A stretch of DNA of 64,000 bases, from contig LR590083.2 in assembly GCA_901457705.2 (NCBI GenBank), positions 1,364,597 to 1,428,596 on the forward strand, written 5' to 3'. The stretch is from Beijerinckiaceae bacterium RH AL1 (lineage in GTDB: Bacteria; Pseudomonadota; Alphaproteobacteria; Rhizobiales; Beijerinckiaceae). Positions 18,943 to 28,253 of the stretch are shown here, piece after piece. The position numbers and the translations under genes were made by a program. Each line of letters starts with the position of its first letter. The first letter of the stretch is position 1. The notes beneath the pieces were generated by a model. That model searched no databases. It saw only the letters and a program-made list of their open reading frames with translations, and was not told the DNA's origin.

Positions 18943-19596
18943 CTACTTCAGCGTCGCGACGAAGCCGCGCACGCCGTTCAAGATGAGCTCGACGCCGATG
19001 CTGAGCAGCAGGAAGGCCGACAGCCGCGTGACGATGCTGGCGCCGACCCGGCCGAGCATCGAGATCAGGTGGTCGGCCCAAAGATAGGCGATGGCGATCG
19101 CGAGCGCCGTCGTCAGCGCGGCGAGCGTGCTGCCGAAGATCGAGACGAGCTGGCCGGTGCCGCCGCTCGGCGCGTTCGAGCTGAGCGCGATGGCGACCGA
19201 GATGGTGCCGGGGCCGACCGTGAAGGGCAGGGTGAGCGGAAAGAACGCGTCCTCCGCGCCGCTCGGCGTTGCCGCGGCATCCGAGGCCTTGCCGGCCTCG
19301 GCGTGATCGGGCGCGTAGAGGAGCCGCCAGGCCGAGAACATGATCACCGAGCCGCCGGCGATGCGCAGCGCCGTGAGGTCGACGCCGAAGAAGGCGAGGA
19401 TCTGCGCGCCGAACCACAGCGCGCCGGCCATCAGCGCGGCCGAGTAGATCGCGATGCGCTTGGCGAGAAACGAGCGTTCCGCCTCGGTGCGATGCTCGGT
19501 GACCTGCCGGAAGAACAGCGCCGAGCCGACCGGGTTGACGATCGAGATCAGCGCGGAGAGCGCGAGGAGGTAGGCTTGCGTGGCGGTGGCGAGCAC
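18943..19596 (-). CDS. MarC family integral membrane protein
   Basis: A 217-residue membrane protein with six predicted spans, the normal MarC/UPF0056 size. Signatures are ISIVNPVGSALFF in span 1, the FFPLTLPFTVGPGTISVAIAL re-entrant-like segment (PLTLPF plus GPGTI) and LSIGVELILNGVRGF at the end. A roughly 30-residue acidic/Ala loop between spans 3 and 4 (DHAEAGKASDAAATPSGAED) is a little longer than usual. Function of the family is not settled; the name derives from the mar locus, but antibiotic resistance is not supported. Confidence 0.88.
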   Translation of the reverse strand: MLATATQAYLLALSALISIVNPVGSALFFRQVTEHRTEAERSFLAKRIAIYSAALMAGALWFGAQILAFFGVDLTALRIAGGSVIMFSAWRLLYAPDHAEAGKASDAAATPSGAEDAFFPLTLPFTVGPGTISVAIALSSNAPSGGTGQLVSIFGSTLAALTTALAIAIAYLWADHLISMLGRVGASIVTRLSAFLLLSIGVELILNGVRGFVATLK

Positions 19597-19731
19597 GCGG
19601 CGTCCCGGTCGGTGAGGTCAGGCGCGCCCACTTAGCCGCCGTCGCCGCGAAAGTCTCGCCGCGGGGACGACGCAACCGCGGGCCGCCTGCCGGATTTTGT
19701 GAGGGACCGCAGCGGACGAGGGGACACGGCG

Positions 19732-19959
19732 ATGGCGCACGGGCTTGCGAAGTTCGACGCTCAAGATTTGATCGACAAGGCGCGCTCTGCATCCTCGCTC
19801 ATCGATGGCAGCCTCGAGCCGGACAAAGACCTCGGCGCCGATGCGCTGGTCGAGATCCTGAAGATCACCCTCGAGAACCAGATCAAGATCGCCGAGACCC
19901 TCGATCTCATCAAGCAGGAGTTCGACAAGTTCGAAGAGGGGATCAACAAGATACTCTGA
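19732..19959 (+). CDS. hypothetical helical protein, 75 residues
   Basis: Unrecognised small cytoplasmic protein without a signal or membrane span. It is helix-rich: LAKFDAQDLIDKARSASSLIDG, an acidic turn, then ALVEILKITLENQIKIAETLDLIKQEF... with heptad-like hydrophobics suggesting a short coiled coil. It starts at the ATG at 19732 behind GAGGGGA. First of three small plus-strand genes (19732-20647). Confidence 0.55.
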   Translation: MAHGLAKFDAQDLIDKARSASSLIDGSLEPDKDLGADALVEILKITLENQIKIAETLDLIKQEFDKFEEGINKIL

Positions 19960-20041
19960 TGTTGCTCGCTTTTTTGCCCGGCCCGGTGCAACGCGCCGCG
20001 CCTGTCGACGATTGAATCGAACACATTGGAGTGAGCGCATA

Positions 20042-20224
20042 ATGGACGCGGAAACGGAGCAGAAGATACGGCATCGTGCCTACGAGCTCTGGATCGCCGC
20101 GGGCAAGCCGGAGGGCTCGTCGCTGAGGTTCTGGAAGGCGGCCGAGGCCGAGATCGTTGCGGAATCGCAGGGCTCGGACGGCGACGACGCGTCGTCGGGC
20201 TCCCACGGCGGGTCGCACGACTAA
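20042..20224 (+). CDS. DUF2934 family small protein
   Basis: A 60-residue cytoplasmic protein. Its N-terminal two thirds (KIRHRAYELWIAAGKPEGSS then FWKAAEAEI) match the DUF2934 pattern of an RAYELW helix, a G-P-EG turn and a W..AE.E helix. The tail is Gly/Ser/Asp/His-rich and low in complexity. These proteins are common in soil alphaproteobacteria and have no known function. The ATG at 20042 follows TGGAGTGAGC. Confidence 0.8.
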   Translation: MDAETEQKIRHRAYELWIAAGKPEGSSLRFWKAAEAEIVAESQGSDGDDASSGSHGGSHD

Positions 20225-20299
20225 GCCGGACGTTCCGATCCCACGCGATTGGTGCGATCATGCCGGTTGAGCAAGCCGGTGGGGCGAACAGGGTCGAGA

Positions 20300-20647
20300 A
20301 TGCTTCAGGTTGGTGTCGTCGCCGTGTTTGTCGTCGCGGCCGCGCTCTACACGGCGCCGAGCGTGATCGCTGCGGTCAAGGGCAGAAAGCGCTGGCTGAC
20401 GATCGTCATGCTCAACATCCTGCTCGGCTGGACCCTCGTCGGGTGGCTGGTTGCGCTAGTGATGGCGCTCGATCTCAAGCCGCGCCGCCCGGCCTGGATG
20501 AAGCGCGCGCCGCGCCCCCGCAAGGCGATCAAGCCGAGTACCGCTTCGGCGCGGCAGGAGGCGCTCGATCCCCCTGAGGTTCGCGAAGACGTCTACGCGG
20601 CCTGGCTCGAGGAGGGCGCCGGCCTGAACGCCGGCAACAAGGGCTGA
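20300..20647 (+). CDS. superinfection-immunity-like membrane protein
   Basis: A 115-residue protein with two membrane spans (residues about 3-22 and 34-54). The pattern YTAPSVIAAVKGRKRWLTIVMLNILLGWTLVGWLVALVMAL (key part LNILLGWTLVGW) is that of the superinfection immunity protein family named from phage T4 Imm. Chromosomal members are widespread and most have no demonstrated phage role. The C-terminal 55 residues are a basic then acidic cytoplasmic tail. ATG at 20300; the next gene is convergent only 3 bp away. Confidence 0.78.
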   Translation: MLQVGVVAVFVVAAALYTAPSVIAAVKGRKRWLTIVMLNILLGWTLVGWLVALVMALDLKPRRPAWMKRAPRPRKAIKPSTASARQEALDPPEVREDVYAAWLEEGAGLNAGNKG

Positions 20648-20650
20648 GCC

Positions 20651-22669
20651 CTAGTCCTTGAGCGCCAGCGCCGGCTCGTCCTTGGGAGCGGCGCTTCCGA
20701 TGTCGTCGTGCGGCACGCCGGCACGGTCGAGGCAGAGCGCGATCGCCTGCGGCAGGCTGGCGACGCAGGTCTCGGCGCGGACGTTGGCGCAGAGCTCGTT
20801 GGCGCGCCCCTCGTCCGGCTCCGACATCCAGAACGCTGCGGCGATCGGCGCGTCGGGCGCGCGGCGACGCAGGCGCCGGATCGCGAACCGCGCCTGCGCC
20901 AGCCGCAGGTCGGCGTCGAGGAACGACAGCAGGATGAGCTTCGCTTCGGGCCAGCGCGGCGCGGTCTCGTCGGGCTGCGCCAGAGTCTCGGCGGAGGCGA
21001 CGCGGACGCCGAGCCCGCGGCGCTGCAGGAGCAGGGCGAGCAGCATGGCCGCCGCCTCGTCGAGCGGCGTGCGGCCCGCGAGGCAGAGCACGGCGCCTTC
21101 GGTGCGCCATTCCGGGGCGATCTCGATGTCGGGCTCGTCCGCCGCCGTCGGCGGCGCTTCGCCCGTTGCGGCAAGGTTGCCCTCGGCATCCTCGTCGGCC
21201 TCGGACGATCCCTCGTCGACGATATCCTCGACGAGCGAGTGCATCGTGTCGCGGATCCGTGACTGCCGTTCCTCCTCGAGCACGCCGCGGCGGACGTCGG
21301 CCTGAGCGAGCAGGAGGGTCGGCATCACCACCTCGTCGCAGTAGTCGATGAGCGGCCGGTCGCGCAGGAACAGCTCGGCATGGTCGGCGATCTCGGAGAG
21401 GTCGCCGGCGAGCATGCGCTGGTAGAAGCTCTCGACCGGCGTCAGCGCGGGCTCGTCGCCGAGCAGCACGTCGAGGAAGCCGAAGCGCTCGACATGGCGC
21501 CCCATCACGACGAGGCAGACGGTGAGCGGCGTCGCGAGCACCAGGCCGACGGGCCCCCAGAGCCAGGTCCAGAAGGTCGCCGAGGCGACGACCGCGATCG
21601 GCGAGATGCCGGTGCGGCTGCCGTAGACGAGCGGCTCGACGAGCTGGCCGACGATTGTCTCGAGCGTCACGAAGAGGATCAGGGTCTCGATCGCCAGCGA
21701 CCAGCCGGCGCCGGCCACCGACGCCATGATGAGCGGGCCGGCGGCGGCGCCGATCGCGCCGATGTAGGGGATGAAGCGCATCAGGACCGCGATGATTCCC
21801 CACATCAGCGCGCTCGGCACGCCGATGATCGCCAGCGCGCCGCCGACGACGATGCCGAAGGAGACGTTGAGCAGCACCTGGGCGAGCAGGTAGCGCGACA
21901 GCCGGTCGGCCGCATCGCTCATCGCGAGCGTGGTGCGCTGCAAGTCGCCGTAGCTGACGAGGCGGATGAAGCGGTTGCGCAGGTCCTCGCGCTGCATGAG
22001 GATGAAGACGATGAAGATCGCGACGAAGGCGGCGGTCGCGAGCGGCGAGGCGGCCGTCCCCGCATATTCCTGCAGAATCGTCAGCACGCCGGGCGGCGGC
22101 GTCACGATCTCGACCGGCACCGGCACCTTCGGCTTGCCCTCGCCGAGCGACGACGGCTGGCCGCGCTGGCGCGTGGCCTGCGCTTGGCGATCCTGCCCCT
22201 GAGGCTGAGCCTGCGGCTGCGGCGCCCCTTGCTGGGGCGTCATGTGCGAGACGCTGGCGATGACGTCGTTGAGCTTGCCGATGATCGGGTTGCGGGTCGC
22301 GAAGTCGCGCAAGCCCTCCATCTTGCTCGAGACGGTGACCTGGTAGCGGGGCGCCTCGGCGGCGAGGTCGGAGATTTGCTTGCCGAGCACCGCGCCAAGG
22401 CCGACGGCGACGCAGAAGGCGGAGAGCACGACGAGGCCGACGGCGACCTTCTTGTTGATGCCGAGCTTGCGCAGCGCCTTGACGAGCGGCGACAGCACGA
22501 AGCTTAAGAGGATGGCGATCGCGATCGGGACGAGGATTTCGCGGGCGAGATAGAGAACGGCGACGGTGACGACGGTGATGAGGATGGTGGCGAGCGTGTC
22601 GAGCGTATGGGCGGGATCCGGCGGCGGCGCCGGCGTCCGTCGTTCGCGCCCGGGCAGCAGAACGGTCAT
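20651..22669 (-). CDS. AI-2E family transporter with C-terminal soluble domain
   Basis: A 672-residue protein, nearly twice the usual AI-2E permease length (about 350). Residues 1-430 are the permease: N-terminal spans with REILVPIAIAILLSFVLSPLV, a large loop with a Gln/Pro-rich low-complexity insert (about residues 145-180), and the conserved IGVPSALMWGIIAVLMRFIPYIGA and TFWTWLWGPVGLVLATPLT segments. The remaining 240 residues are soluble: a helical acidic linker (EGSSEADEDAEGN), then an alpha/beta part (GAVLCLAGRTPLDEAA..LLALLLQRRGLGVRV) that resembles B12-binding-like or Rossmann folds. Export substrate unknown; the name does not prove AI-2 transport. Confidence 0.82.
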   Translation of the reverse strand: MTVLLPGRERRTPAPPPDPAHTLDTLATILITVVTVAVLYLAREILVPIAIAILLSFVLSPLVKALRKLGINKKVAVGLVVLSAFCVAVGLGAVLGKQISDLAAEAPRYQVTVSSKMEGLRDFATRNPIIGKLNDVIASVSHMTPQQGAPQPQAQPQGQDRQAQATRQRGQPSSLGEGKPKVPVPVEIVTPPPGVLTILQEYAGTAASPLATAAFVAIFIVFILMQREDLRNRFIRLVSYGDLQRTTLAMSDAADRLSRYLLAQVLLNVSFGIVVGGALAIIGVPSALMWGIIAVLMRFIPYIGAIGAAAGPLIMASVAGAGWSLAIETLILFVTLETIVGQLVEPLVYGSRTGISPIAVVASATFWTWLWGPVGLVLATPLTVCLVVMGRHVERFGFLDVLLGDEPALTPVESFYQRMLAGDLSEIADHAELFLRDRPLIDYCDEVVMPTLLLAQADVRRGVLEEERQSRIRDTMHSLVEDIVDEGSSEADEDAEGNLAATGEAPPTAADEPDIEIAPEWRTEGAVLCLAGRTPLDEAAAMLLALLLQRRGLGVRVASAETLAQPDETAPRWPEAKLILLSFLDADLRLAQARFAIRRLRRRAPDAPIAAAFWMSEPDEGRANELCANVRAETCVASLPQAIALCLDRAGVPHDDIGSAAPKDEPALALKD

Positions 22670-22858
22670 GTCTTGGCTCGCTGGTCGTCCCGCATGTCAT
22701 CCCCTTGAAGCGCGTCGGTTCGCGATGCAACAGGCGGCACGCCGCCCGGTTCCCCGGCGCCGCGGTCGTAGGCTCTTTATGTTCAACGGCTTGGCTCGCG
22801 CTGACATGGTGCGGTCGTGCGCGGATCACCACATGGCAGCGAGGGACACGGAGGTCCG

Positions 22859-24346
22859 ATGAACGAGCCCCGCATCGACACGACCGAAGCTCGCGCCGCG
22901 CCGGGACCGGGCATGGACGCGCTCGCGGTGCTGCCGGTCTTCTTCCCGCTCGAGGGCAAGCGGGCGGTGCTGGCCGGCGCCACCGAGCGTGCGGTGTGGA
23001 AGGCCGAGCTGCTGGACGCGACCGGCGCTATGCTCGAGGTGTTCGCCGCGGCGCCGTGCGTCGAGATGCGGGCGCTCGTCGCGGCGCGCCCGCGCGTGCG
23101 TCTCGTCGAGCGCGACTGGGCGCCTGCCGATCTCGCCGACGCCGCGATCGCGCTGATCGACACCGAGGACGATGACGAAGCGGCAGCCTTCCGCGCCGCG
23201 GCCAAGGCGGCCGGCGCGCCGATGAACGCCATCGACCGCCCGGCCTTCTGCGATTTCCAGTTCGGCGCCATCGTCAACCGCTCGCCCCTCGTCGTCGGCA
23301 TCTCGACGCACGGCGCCGCGCCGGTCTTCGGGCAGGCGATCCGCGCCCGGCTCGAGACGCTGCTGCCGCCGCGCCTGAAAGCCTGGGCGGAGGCCGCGCG
23401 CGCCTGGCGCCAGCGGCTCGATCCGTTGCACCTGCCGTTCCACGCGCGCCGGCGCTTCTGGGAGCGCTTCTCCGATCATGCGCTCGCTGACGAGGGCAGG
23501 GCGCCGGAGGCCGGCGACTTCGACGCCCTCCTGGGCGCCGCGCGGGAGCAGGCCGCTCCGTCGGCGGCGCGGCTCGGGCGGGTGACCCTCGTCGGCGCGG
23601 GGCCGGGCGACCCCGATCTCATCACGCTGAAGGCGCTGCGCGCGCTGCAAGGCGCCGATGTTGTCCTTTACGACAAGCTCGTCGCGCCGGAGGTCGTCGC
23701 CATGGCGCGGCGCGAGGCGCGGCGCGTCGACGTCGGCAAGCGCGGCTACAAGCCTTCCTGCAAGCAGGACGACATCACCGCGATGATGGTCGAGCTGGCG
23801 CGCGAGGGGAAGCACGTGGTCCGTCTCAAGGGCGGCGACCCGATGATCTTCGGGCGCGCGACGGAGGAGATCGACGGCTGCCGCGCTGCCGGCGTGCCGA
23901 TCTCGGTCGTGCCGGGCGTCACCGCGGCGCTGGGCGCGGCGGCCTCGCTGCAGACCTCGCTGACCGAGCGCAGCGTCGCGCGGCGCCTGCAGTTCATCAC
24001 CGCGCATGCCAAGGACGGCAGGCTGCCGGAGGACATCGATTGGCGCGCGCTGGCCGACCGGCATGCGGCGAGCGTCGTCTACATGGGCGTGCGCACGATG
24101 GCGCCGCTCATCGAGCAGCTCATCGAGCACGGCGCCGATCCGGCGACGCCGGCGATCCTCGTCGAGGGCGCGACGCACCGCGACGAGCGGCATGTCGTCG
24201 GCACGATCGCGACCATGCCGGCGCTCGCCGCGGCTGCGGCGCCGACCGGACCGTGCCTCTTGATGATCGGCCTCGCCTTCGCGCGTGCCGCCGCGATAGC
24301 GCCGGCGGAAGCGCAGGTAGAGACGGTGCAGGCGGCGACGGCCTGA
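22859..24346 (+). CDS. cysG: siroheme synthase (CysG)
   Basis: Bifunctional enzyme making siroheme from uroporphyrinogen III, 495 residues. The N-terminal precorrin-2 dehydrogenase/ferrochelatase part covers about residues 20-225. The C-terminal uroporphyrinogen methyltransferase runs from TLVGAGPGDPDLITLKAL (about 242), through YDKLV, GKRGYKPSCKQDDI, VVRLKGGDPMIFGR and VVPGVTAALGAAA, to the end. In the N-terminal NAD loop the usual GGG-x-x-A is AGATERA, so the dehydrogenase half may be altered. The ATG at 22859 has GGAGG 4 nt upstream. Unlike many genomes, no sulfite or nitrite reductase gene is adjacent. Confidence 0.9.
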   Translation: MNEPRIDTTEARAAPGPGMDALAVLPVFFPLEGKRAVLAGATERAVWKAELLDATGAMLEVFAAAPCVEMRALVAARPRVRLVERDWAPADLADAAIALIDTEDDDEAAAFRAAAKAAGAPMNAIDRPAFCDFQFGAIVNRSPLVVGISTHGAAPVFGQAIRARLETLLPPRLKAWAEAARAWRQRLDPLHLPFHARRRFWERFSDHALADEGRAPEAGDFDALLGAAREQAAPSAARLGRVTLVGAGPGDPDLITLKALRALQGADVVLYDKLVAPEVVAMARREARRVDVGKRGYKPSCKQDDITAMMVELAREGKHVVRLKGGDPMIFGRATEEIDGCRAAGVPISVVPGVTAALGAAASLQTSLTERSVARRLQFITAHAKDGRLPEDIDWRALADRHAASVVYMGVRTMAPLIEQLIEHGADPATPAILVEGATHRDERHVVGTIATMPALAAAAAPTGPCLLMIGLAFARAAAIAPAEAQVETVQAATA

Positions 24347-24491
24347 GCAGCGATATGATCCGGCCATAAGTCCCGCATCGCGCTCAGCCTGCCGGTGCTG
24401 TGAATTCGGCAGGGCTCTGCTGCAGCGACTAGCGTGGTGACGCGCCGGCTGATCCCGTATGTCCTCGCTGCCCTCGGGTTCGGAGCTCGAC

Positions 24492-25115
24492 GTGTCCCTG
24501 CAGACTTGGTGGCTATTCGCAGCAGCCGTGTTCCTGTTGTCGGGGACACCGGGACCGAACATGCTGCACATTATGCGCAAGAGCGCCGAGGTCGGCTTCC
24601 GTGCCTCGGTGCCGGCCATGCTCGGCTGCCTGTCGGCGCTGATGTCGGTTCTCGTCCTGTCCGCGATCGGACTTGCGGCTGCGTTCGCGGCCGTGCCTGC
24701 CGTCTTCGACGTCCTGCGCTACGCGGGCATCGTCTATCTGATCTATCTCGGCGTGAAGGCATGGCGCGCCGACGTCGGGCCCATGCATTTCACGGAAGGA
24801 CGTCCGCCTTCGTTGGGTCCGTGGAAGCTGTATCGCGGTGGTTTCCTCGTCGGGATCACGAACCCGAAGCTGATCATCTTCGCGACGGCCTTCCTGCCGC
24901 AGTTCATCAACGGCGCCGCACCTCAGACGGTGCAGTTCGTGATCCTGCTGACCACGTACGGCGCGATCGAGCTTGGATGGTACGTCGTCTACGCGATAGG
25001 CGGCAGCTCGCTCGCCAGATCTCTTCAGCGCCCCTCCTGGAGGCGCGTCTTCAATCGGATCAGCGGCAGTATCTTCGTCGGTTTCGGATTGATGCTTTTC
25101 GAGGCACGAGCGTAG
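24492..25115 (+). CDS. LysE/RhtB family amino-acid exporter
   Basis: A 207-residue inner-membrane exporter with six predicted spans. The family signature FLLSGTPGPNMLHIMRKSAEVG lies at the N-terminus (key TPGPNM) and FLVGITNPKLIIFATAFLPQF in the middle. GTG at 24492 is preferred over the ATG at 24459 because CGGAG lies 7-8 nt upstream and the hydrophobic span begins right after it. Substrate unknown. It shows somewhat lower GC and less biased codon use than its neighbours, which may hint at acquisition, but this is only an impression. Confidence 0.83.
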   Translation: MSLQTWWLFAAAVFLLSGTPGPNMLHIMRKSAEVGFRASVPAMLGCLSALMSVLVLSAIGLAAAFAAVPAVFDVLRYAGIVYLIYLGVKAWRADVGPMHFTEGRPPSLGPWKLYRGGFLVGITNPKLIIFATAFLPQFINGAAPQTVQFVILLTTYGAIELGWYVVYAIGGSSLARSLQRPSWRRVFNRISGSIFVGFGLMLFEARA

Positions 25116-25227
25116 CACGTCGTATCGGTGGGGCGGACGCTCGACACCCCGGGGTTGCGCCGGCGGGCTTGACCCCCGTGCATTGATGCCCCATGCGGGA
25201 TTCACCGCCGCAAGCGATCGGGATCCC

Positions 25228-27419
25228 ATGACGTCCTCCCCCGCCGTCACGACCGAGCCAGCGCTGGAAGAAGCCGAGGCGCACTACACCGACTCGCAGC
25301 CCTCCCTCGTCGAGCGGCCGCTGCGCACGCTGAAGTACGGCGACATGTTCGCGGTGCTCGATGCCAACGGCGACATGGGCATGTTTCCCGATTCGCCCGA
25401 GGGGCTCTTCATGCGCGACACGCGCTACCTCTCGCATTTCGCGATGAGCATCGAAGGCAAGCACCCGCTGATCCTCGGCTCGGTGCTCGAAGACGACAAC
25501 GTCTCGCTCACCGTCGACCTGACGAACCCGGAAATCCGCGACGGCGACAAGCTCCTGATCCCGGCCGATGCGATCGCCATCGATCGTACCAAGTTCCTGT
25601 TCGCCGGCGGCTGCTACGAGCGCGTCGGCTTCTGCAACTACTCGGCGCGCGCGCGCAAGTTCGAGGTGACGATCCGCTTCGGCGCCGACTTCCGCGACCT
25701 CTTCGAGGTGCGCGGCACCGCCCGCAAGGCGCGGGCACCGGCAAGACGGAGATCAGCGACGCCTCGACGGTGACGCTCAGCTACACCGGGCTCGACGAGG
25801 TCTCGCGCTTCACCACGGTCGCGTTCTCGCCGAAGCCGGAACGCCTCGAGGCTGGCTTCGCGCTGTTCTCGATCGAGCTCGAGCCCGACGCGAAATGCTC
25901 GATCATCGCCGACATCGCCTGCGCCGAGGGCCAGGCCGCGCGGCCCGTCGCCTTCCTGCGCGCCTACCGCGCTAACCGCCGCGGGCTGAAAGACCTCACG
26001 AAAGGCATCGCGACGGTGACGAGCACCAACGCGATGTTCAACGAGATCGCCTGCCGCGCCGCCTCCGACATCTACATGCTGGTGACCCGCACCAAGCACG
26101 GGCTCTATCCCTTCGCCGGCATCCCGTGGTTCTCGACCGTGTTCGGCCGCGACGGGATCATCACGGCGATGATGACGCTGTGGTTCGACCCGCGCATCGC
26201 CGAGGGCGTGCTGCGCTACCTCGCGGCGACGCAGGCGAAGGCCGTCGATCCGGCGGCCGACGCGCAGCCCGGCAAGATCCTGCACGAGACCCGCCACGGC
26301 GAGATGGCCAACCTCAAGGAGGTGCCGTTCGGCCATTACTACGGCACCGTCGATGCGACGCCGCTCTTCGTCATGCTCGCCGGCATGTACTTCGAGCGCA
26401 CCGGCGACCTCAAGACGATCGCCGAGATCTGGCCGAGCATCGAGGCGGCGCTGGCCTGGTGCGACGAAAGCGGCGACCGCGACGGCGACGGCTTCCTCGA
26501 GTACATCCGCGAGACCGAGGCGGGCCTCGCCAACCAGGGCTGGAAGGATTCGCAGGACTCGATCTTCCACGCCGACGGCAGCGAGGCGAAGGGGCCGATC
26601 GCGCTCTGCGAGGTGCAGGGCTACCTCTTCGCGGCGAAGGAGGCGGCGTCGACCCTCGCGCGCCGGCTCGGCCTGCCGCAGCGCGCCGAGGACCTCCGCG
26701 ACGAGGCCGCCGCGCTCAAGCTGCGCTTCCACGAGGCGTTCTGGGTCGAGGAGATCGGCACCTACGCGCTGGCGCTCGACGGCAAGAAGCAGCCCTGCAA
26801 GGTGCGCTCGTCGAATGCCGGCCATACGCTGTTCACTGGCATCGCCGATGCCGCCGTGGCGCAGAGCGTCGCCGATCGCCTGATGAGCCCGGAGGCCTTC
26901 TCGGGCTGGGGCATCCGCACGATCCCGATCGGCGAGGCGCGCTACAATCCGATGAGCTATCACAACGGCTCGATCTGGCCGCACGACAACGCGCTGATCG
27001 TGATGGGCTTCGCCCGCTACGGGCTGAAGGATCAGGCGGTGCAGGTGTTCAGCGGCCTGTTCGATGCCGCGGGCTACCAGGAGCTGCGCCGGCTGCCGGA
27101 GCTCTTCTGCGGCTTCGTGCGCAAGCCGCGACGCGGACCCACCGCCTATCCCGTCGCCTGCGCGCCGCAGGCCTGGGCCTCGGCGACGCCGTTCGCGCTC
27201 GTCGCCGCCTGCCTCGGCCTCAAGCTCGACCACGAGCGCAACGAAATCTCCTTCTTCGATCCGCGCATGCCGGGCTTCCTCGACGAGATGATGCTCTTCG
27301 ACCTGCGGATCAACGGCTCCAGCGCCGATGTCCGGCTGAAGCGCGACCACGACGGCAAGGACATCACGGTCAGCGTGCTGCGGCGAACCGGCGACGTGCG
27401 GATCGTCCAGGTGAAGTAG
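25228..27419 (+). pseudogene. amylo-alpha-1,6-glucosidase / glycogen-debranching-type enzyme, frameshifted
   Basis: Together the two frames make about 730 residues. An N-terminal beta-sandwich (LKYGDMFAVLDANGDMG, MRDTRYLS, TVDLTNPEI, RFGADFRDLFEVRGT) occupies the first part. An (alpha/alpha)6-barrel domain follows with PWFSTVFGRDGIITAMMTLW, GEMANLKEVPFGHYYGTVDATPLF (key HYYGTVDATPLF), NQGWKDSQDS, YNPMSYHNGSIWPHDN and APQAWASATPF. The frame breaks near 25729-25735 (GCGCGGG): inserting one base there restores RGTARKARGTGKTEISD and joins the halves. The downstream frame is open from about 25770. Real inactivation and a sequencing error in a GC run are both possible. ATG at 25228, or 25186. Confidence 0.8.
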
Positions 27420-27423
27420 GCTC

Positions 27424-28182
27424 GTGCGCGCCGCCATCGAGCCGAGCTTCAACTTCCTGGTGCTCGTGCTCGTCTTCACCGGCACCGGGTCGGCGCTGTG
27501 GAACGGCTGGGTCGACGGTCCCGTCGCCGTCCTCGTTCTCGTCGTGTCGGGCTGGGTCGTCAGCCTCTGCCTGCACGAGTTCGGCCATGCGCTGACGGCC
27601 TATCTCGGCGGCGACGGCACCGTCGCCGCCACCGGCTATCTCACGCTCGATCCGCTGAAGTACACCGATCCCGTCCTGTCGCTGATCCTGCCGGTGATCT
27701 ACCTCTTCTTCGGCGGCTTCGGCCTGCCGGGCGGCGCCGTCTACGTCCGCACCGACCTGCTGCGCAGCGCCGGCTGGGCGTCGGCGGTGTCGGCGGCCGG
27801 TCCCTTCGCCACCCTCTGCTTCCTGCTGCTGCTTGCCGCGCTCATCGCGGTCGCGCCGGTCAGCGCCGACGGCGACGTCACCGATCTGCGCGCGGGGCTT
27901 GCCGTCCTCGCCTTCTTCCAGGCGACGGCACTCGTCTTGAACCTCCTGCCGTTTCCCGGGCTCGACGGGTTCGGCATCGTGCGTCCGTTCCTGCCGCCGT
28001 CGGTCGCGGTCGCGACAAGGCGGGCCGGCAACGGCGTCTTCATCCTCCTCATCCTGGCGCTCTGGTACACGCCGCTCGGCGGCGCCGTCTTCCGGCTCGG
28101 GCTCGAGATCACGCACGCGCTCGAGATCCCGCTCAGCCAGATCGCCCGCGGCTTCCGGATGATCCGGTTCATCCGGCTCTGA
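27424..28182 (+). CDS. M50 family (site-2 protease-like) membrane peptidase
   Basis: A 252-residue intramembrane zinc metalloprotease homologue with about six spans. The catalytic HExxH is LCLHEFGHALTAYLGGD in the second span, and the third zinc ligand is in NLLPFPGLDGFGI. There is no PDZ domain, unlike RseP at 44227-45384, so this is the short M50B-like group whose substrates are usually unknown. GTG start at 27424, 4 bp after the debranching-enzyme stop, so probably cotranscribed. Followed by a bidirectional hairpin terminator. Confidence 0.86.
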   Translation: MRAAIEPSFNFLVLVLVFTGTGSALWNGWVDGPVAVLVLVVSGWVVSLCLHEFGHALTAYLGGDGTVAATGYLTLDPLKYTDPVLSLILPVIYLFFGGFGLPGGAVYVRTDLLRSAGWASAVSAAGPFATLCFLLLLAALIAVAPVSADGDVTDLRAGLAVLAFFQATALVLNLLPFPGLDGFGIVRPFLPPSVAVATRRAGNGVFILLILALWYTPLGGAVFRLGLEITHALEIPLSQIARGFRMIRFIRL

Positions 28183-28202
28183 ACGCCACGCGCGCAAACA
28201 AA

Positions 28203-28228
28203 AAAGCGGCGCCCGAAGGCGCCGCTTT
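28203..28228. terminator. bidirectional rho-independent terminator
   Basis: Stem AAAGCGGCGCC / GGCGCCGCTTT with a CGAA tetraloop, preceded by an A-run and followed by a T-run, between two convergent genes (stop at 28182, and stop at 28254 on the other strand). Confidence 0.9.
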
Positions 28229-28253
28229 CGTTTGATCTCGAACGCTTCGTCGC

